NCBI RefSeq assembly: GCF_014961315.1
Contig: NZ_CP063141.1
Coordinates: 1,116,001-1,180,000, forward strand
Source of the DNA: Thermoflavifilum sp.
Lineage (GTDB): Bacteria; Bacteroidota; Bacteroidia; Chitinophagales; Chitinophagaceae
Direction of reading: 5' to 3'
DNA length: 64,000 bases
The notes under the pieces were generated by a model. The model did no database searches. It had not been told where the DNA came from and was given only the letters and a program-made list of their open reading frames with translations. The position numbers and the translations under genes were made by a program. Shown here in pieces: positions 62,383-64,000 of this stretch. The first letter of the stretch is position 1; each line of letters begins with the position of its first letter.

Positions 62383-64000
62383 ACCCCATTTCACGGAAAA
62401 CAACACATACCGACGCACGAGGGTATAGTAAGTCCACTGCCCGTTGTTGGCATTCAGCACGCGATAGGCGATGATGTCATGATTCAGCAGGTTATGCCCG
62501 TAGACCGAGAGGGTGATGTTTTTCCAGGGCCGATATTCCACATACAGGTCGAGCGTATGAAAAGCCGGCAACGATGCCGTGTGGATATAGTTATACACGA
62601 TATTGGCTTTCAACAGCCGGGTGAAATCTACGGCGCCTTTGAGATACGCTTTCTGGATGGTGCTCTGCTGGGCAAAGGGTGCAGGCAGACCCGACGCGCG
62701 CAATTGCATATGGAGCTGCTGCCGGGTATAAGAGGCTTCCACTAAAAACCAGATCAACGGGCTCCACTGGTAGGTGAAGGTCTGGCTGAAACTGTGCAGC
62801 TGTTGCCGATAGCCGGCTGCGTTGAGCAGGTAGGGCTGATCCTGCACGAGATATTGCAGGGAATAAAAACATTTGGAGTTCAGCGAGATGAGAGGCTTCT
62901 TGACATCGCCTGATAGCAGATACCGCCATCCATTTTTTCCCTGGCGGGGTTGTGAAAAGCTATAGGCAGGGGTTTCCACAAACGACCAGATCACCGGCCG
63001 CGGGGTGTAGGAAACCGAAAAGGTGGGTCCGAAGGCGATAGCCGGTTTTTTCATCTGAATGGAAAAATCGGCCATGCCTTGATTGTCTTCCACGCGATAC
63101 ACCCGATCGGCCGGTTGCTTGATCTGGTATCCGGCCGATAAGATGGTGGGCGGGAAAAGCATATCTGCGGACAGCAGATGCTCCCGGTGAGCAAGTGAAA
63201 ACGAGATCTGGTCAACATAGATATTTTTCTTCGCTCTTTTTCCTGTGAAGCGCGACCATTGATAGGTCAGGAAAAATTGTTTCAACGTGAAGGCCTGCAA
63301 CTGGCCTGCATAGCGGGTGAGAGCGTTAGACAGGGCGGCGCCCATCTTCAGCTGAGTAAGCAGGTTCCAGTTCTGCTGATAGGTGAAAGAGCCGCCGGTT
63401 TGCTCCACGGTCAATTGTGAGCTGTTCTGTACAAACGGCGCATCGGGCTTCAGGTTAGCCTCGATTTGATGTTCATGTGCGAGGAGATCGGATTGGTAAA
63501 ATGCTTTTGCCTGATAGCTATGCTTTCGGTTGCCGTGCGTCCAGCCGAGCTGGAGGGCTGTGCTGTGGAAATGGCTTTGCAGCCGCTGGATGTAGTCGGT
63601 TGTACGCCCGCTGGTGTCTAATATCCTGCCCAGGCGGGTGGTGTGCAGCAGCTGTTGTTCGGGAAATTGTTCACTGGTGTAGGTAAAAACGGCCTCCAGC
63701 AGATGTTCCCCTACGCGCAGCTGCTGGGTGGTCTGTGCCTGCCATTGCCGTTGTTGGTCGGTTATCCATTCCGAGAGGGTATCGTGCAGGTATCCGCTGG
63801 TGAGTTGATAGGCCTGGTGCCGGGGCGTGCTATGGTACAGGCCCCAGGCATAGGTGGCAACATAGTTTTTTTTCGCATCATAAGTCCATAGCAGCGACAG
63901 GTCTTGAAGGGCTTGTGTAGCCTGAAAACGGCTCTGGTTCATCAATGTCCAGCTTTGCTCGCCGGGTACAGTAAAATAGCTGCTGTCGCGTTGCATCGTC
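62377..64000 (-). CDS. Outer-membrane beta-barrel, TonB-receptor-like (5' end outside window)
   Basis: At least 540 residues; the frame stays open to the edge, so the N terminus (plug and signal) is probably missing, and the ATG at 63996 is likely internal. The visible part alternates hydrophobic and polar residues in strands rich in Tyr, Gln and Thr, and ends with ITLSVYGHNLLNHDIIAYRVLN...YVLFSVKWGL, the typical closing strands of a TonB-dependent receptor. Ligand unknown. The stop codon overlaps the convergent ispG stop region by six bases. Confidence 0.75.
   Translation of the reverse strand, partial: TMQRDSSYFTVPGEQSWTLMNQSRFQATQALQDLSLLWTYDAKKNYVATYAWGLYHSTPRHQAYQLTSGYLHDTLSEWITDQQRQWQAQTTQQLRVGEHLLEAVFTYTSEQFPEQQLLHTTRLGRILDTSGRTTDYIQRLQSHFHSTALQLGWTHGNRKHSYQAKAFYQSDLLAHEHQIEANLKPDAPFVQNSSQLTVEQTGGSFTYQQNWNLLTQLKMGAALSNALTRYAGQLQAFTLKQFFLTYQWSRFTGKRAKKNIYVDQISFSLAHREHLLSADMLFPPTILSAGYQIKQPADRVYRVEDNQGMADFSIQMKKPAIAFGPTFSVSYTPRPVIWSFVETPAYSFSQPRQGKNGWRYLLSGDVKKPLISLNSKCFYSLQYLVQDQPYLLNAAGYRQQLHSFSQTFTYQWSPLIWFLVEASYTRQQLHMQLRASGLPAPFAQQSTIQKAYLKGAVDFTRLLKANIVYNYIHTASLPAFHTLDLYVEYRPWKNITLSVYGHNLLNHDIIAYRVLNANNGQWTYYTLVRRYVLFSVKWGL

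Overview
The window reads as a piece of a Bacteroidota chromosome, most likely from Chitinophagaceae or a close relative. The family-level placement is inference. The phylum is well supported: a gldK-gldL-gldM-gldN block (type IX secretion and gliding motor), lineage-typical families (DUF5606, DUF4271, 2TM protein, the long form of IspG), weak Shine-Dalgarno signals, and several promoters of the Bacteroidota type (TTG, about 19 bases, then TAnnTTTG). A heme A synthase implies aerobic respiration. No phage, plasmid, transposase gene or CRISPR array was seen.

Layout. 1-5.9 kb: the 3' part of recQ, a tRNA-Phe with its own promoter, an ammonium transporter and uvrB. 6.2-10.7 kb: a DUF5606 protein with an M3 oligopeptidase, then a membrane-anchored patatin-like lipase. 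10.7-17.7 kb is housekeeping: heme A synthase, RNase HII, sigma-54, a PAP2-like membrane protein, recA, adk and obgE. 17.7-22.2 kb is envelope: an M23 peptidase with an unusual His-x-Cys site, an Omp85-type barrel and a DUF4271 protein. 22.2-28.2 kb: a HemD-type synthase followed by gldKLMN. 28.3-36.5 kb: a small lipoprotein, a long-chain acyl-CoA ligase, a 2TM protein, a TPR protein, DUF1015 with serC, and a P1-nuclease/phospholipase C-like protein with a DUF502 membrane protein. 36.6-43.5 kb: a complete tetR-tolC-adaptor-RND efflux operon behind a perfect inverted repeat. 43.5-46.7 kb: an ECF sigma factor, then a Gfo/Idh/MocA dehydrogenase with a nucleoside-type MFS permease.

46.7-56.8 kb is the main accessory block, one minus-strand operon with very short gaps or overlaps: ABC exporter permease, ABC ATPase with a C-terminal Wzt-like domain, a 972-residue protein joining two GT2 glycosyltransferases to a methyltransferase, a polysaccharide deacetylase, and four overlapping GT2 genes. 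Together these look like an ABC-transporter-dependent surface polysaccharide locus. It is followed by about 430 bases of REP/REPIN-like repeats, a divergent ClC channel/transporter, a BatB-BatC pair lacking the usual MoxR, BatA and BatD partners, a long-form ispG, and the 3' part of a TonB-receptor-like barrel gene that runs off the window.

No wholly new defence or mobile system is evident. The most promising leads are the polysaccharide operon with its triple-domain enzyme, the REPIN-like units, the ParB-like DGHHR motif in the serC-linked DUF1015 protein, the candidate TetR operator, and the His-x-Cys M23 peptidase.
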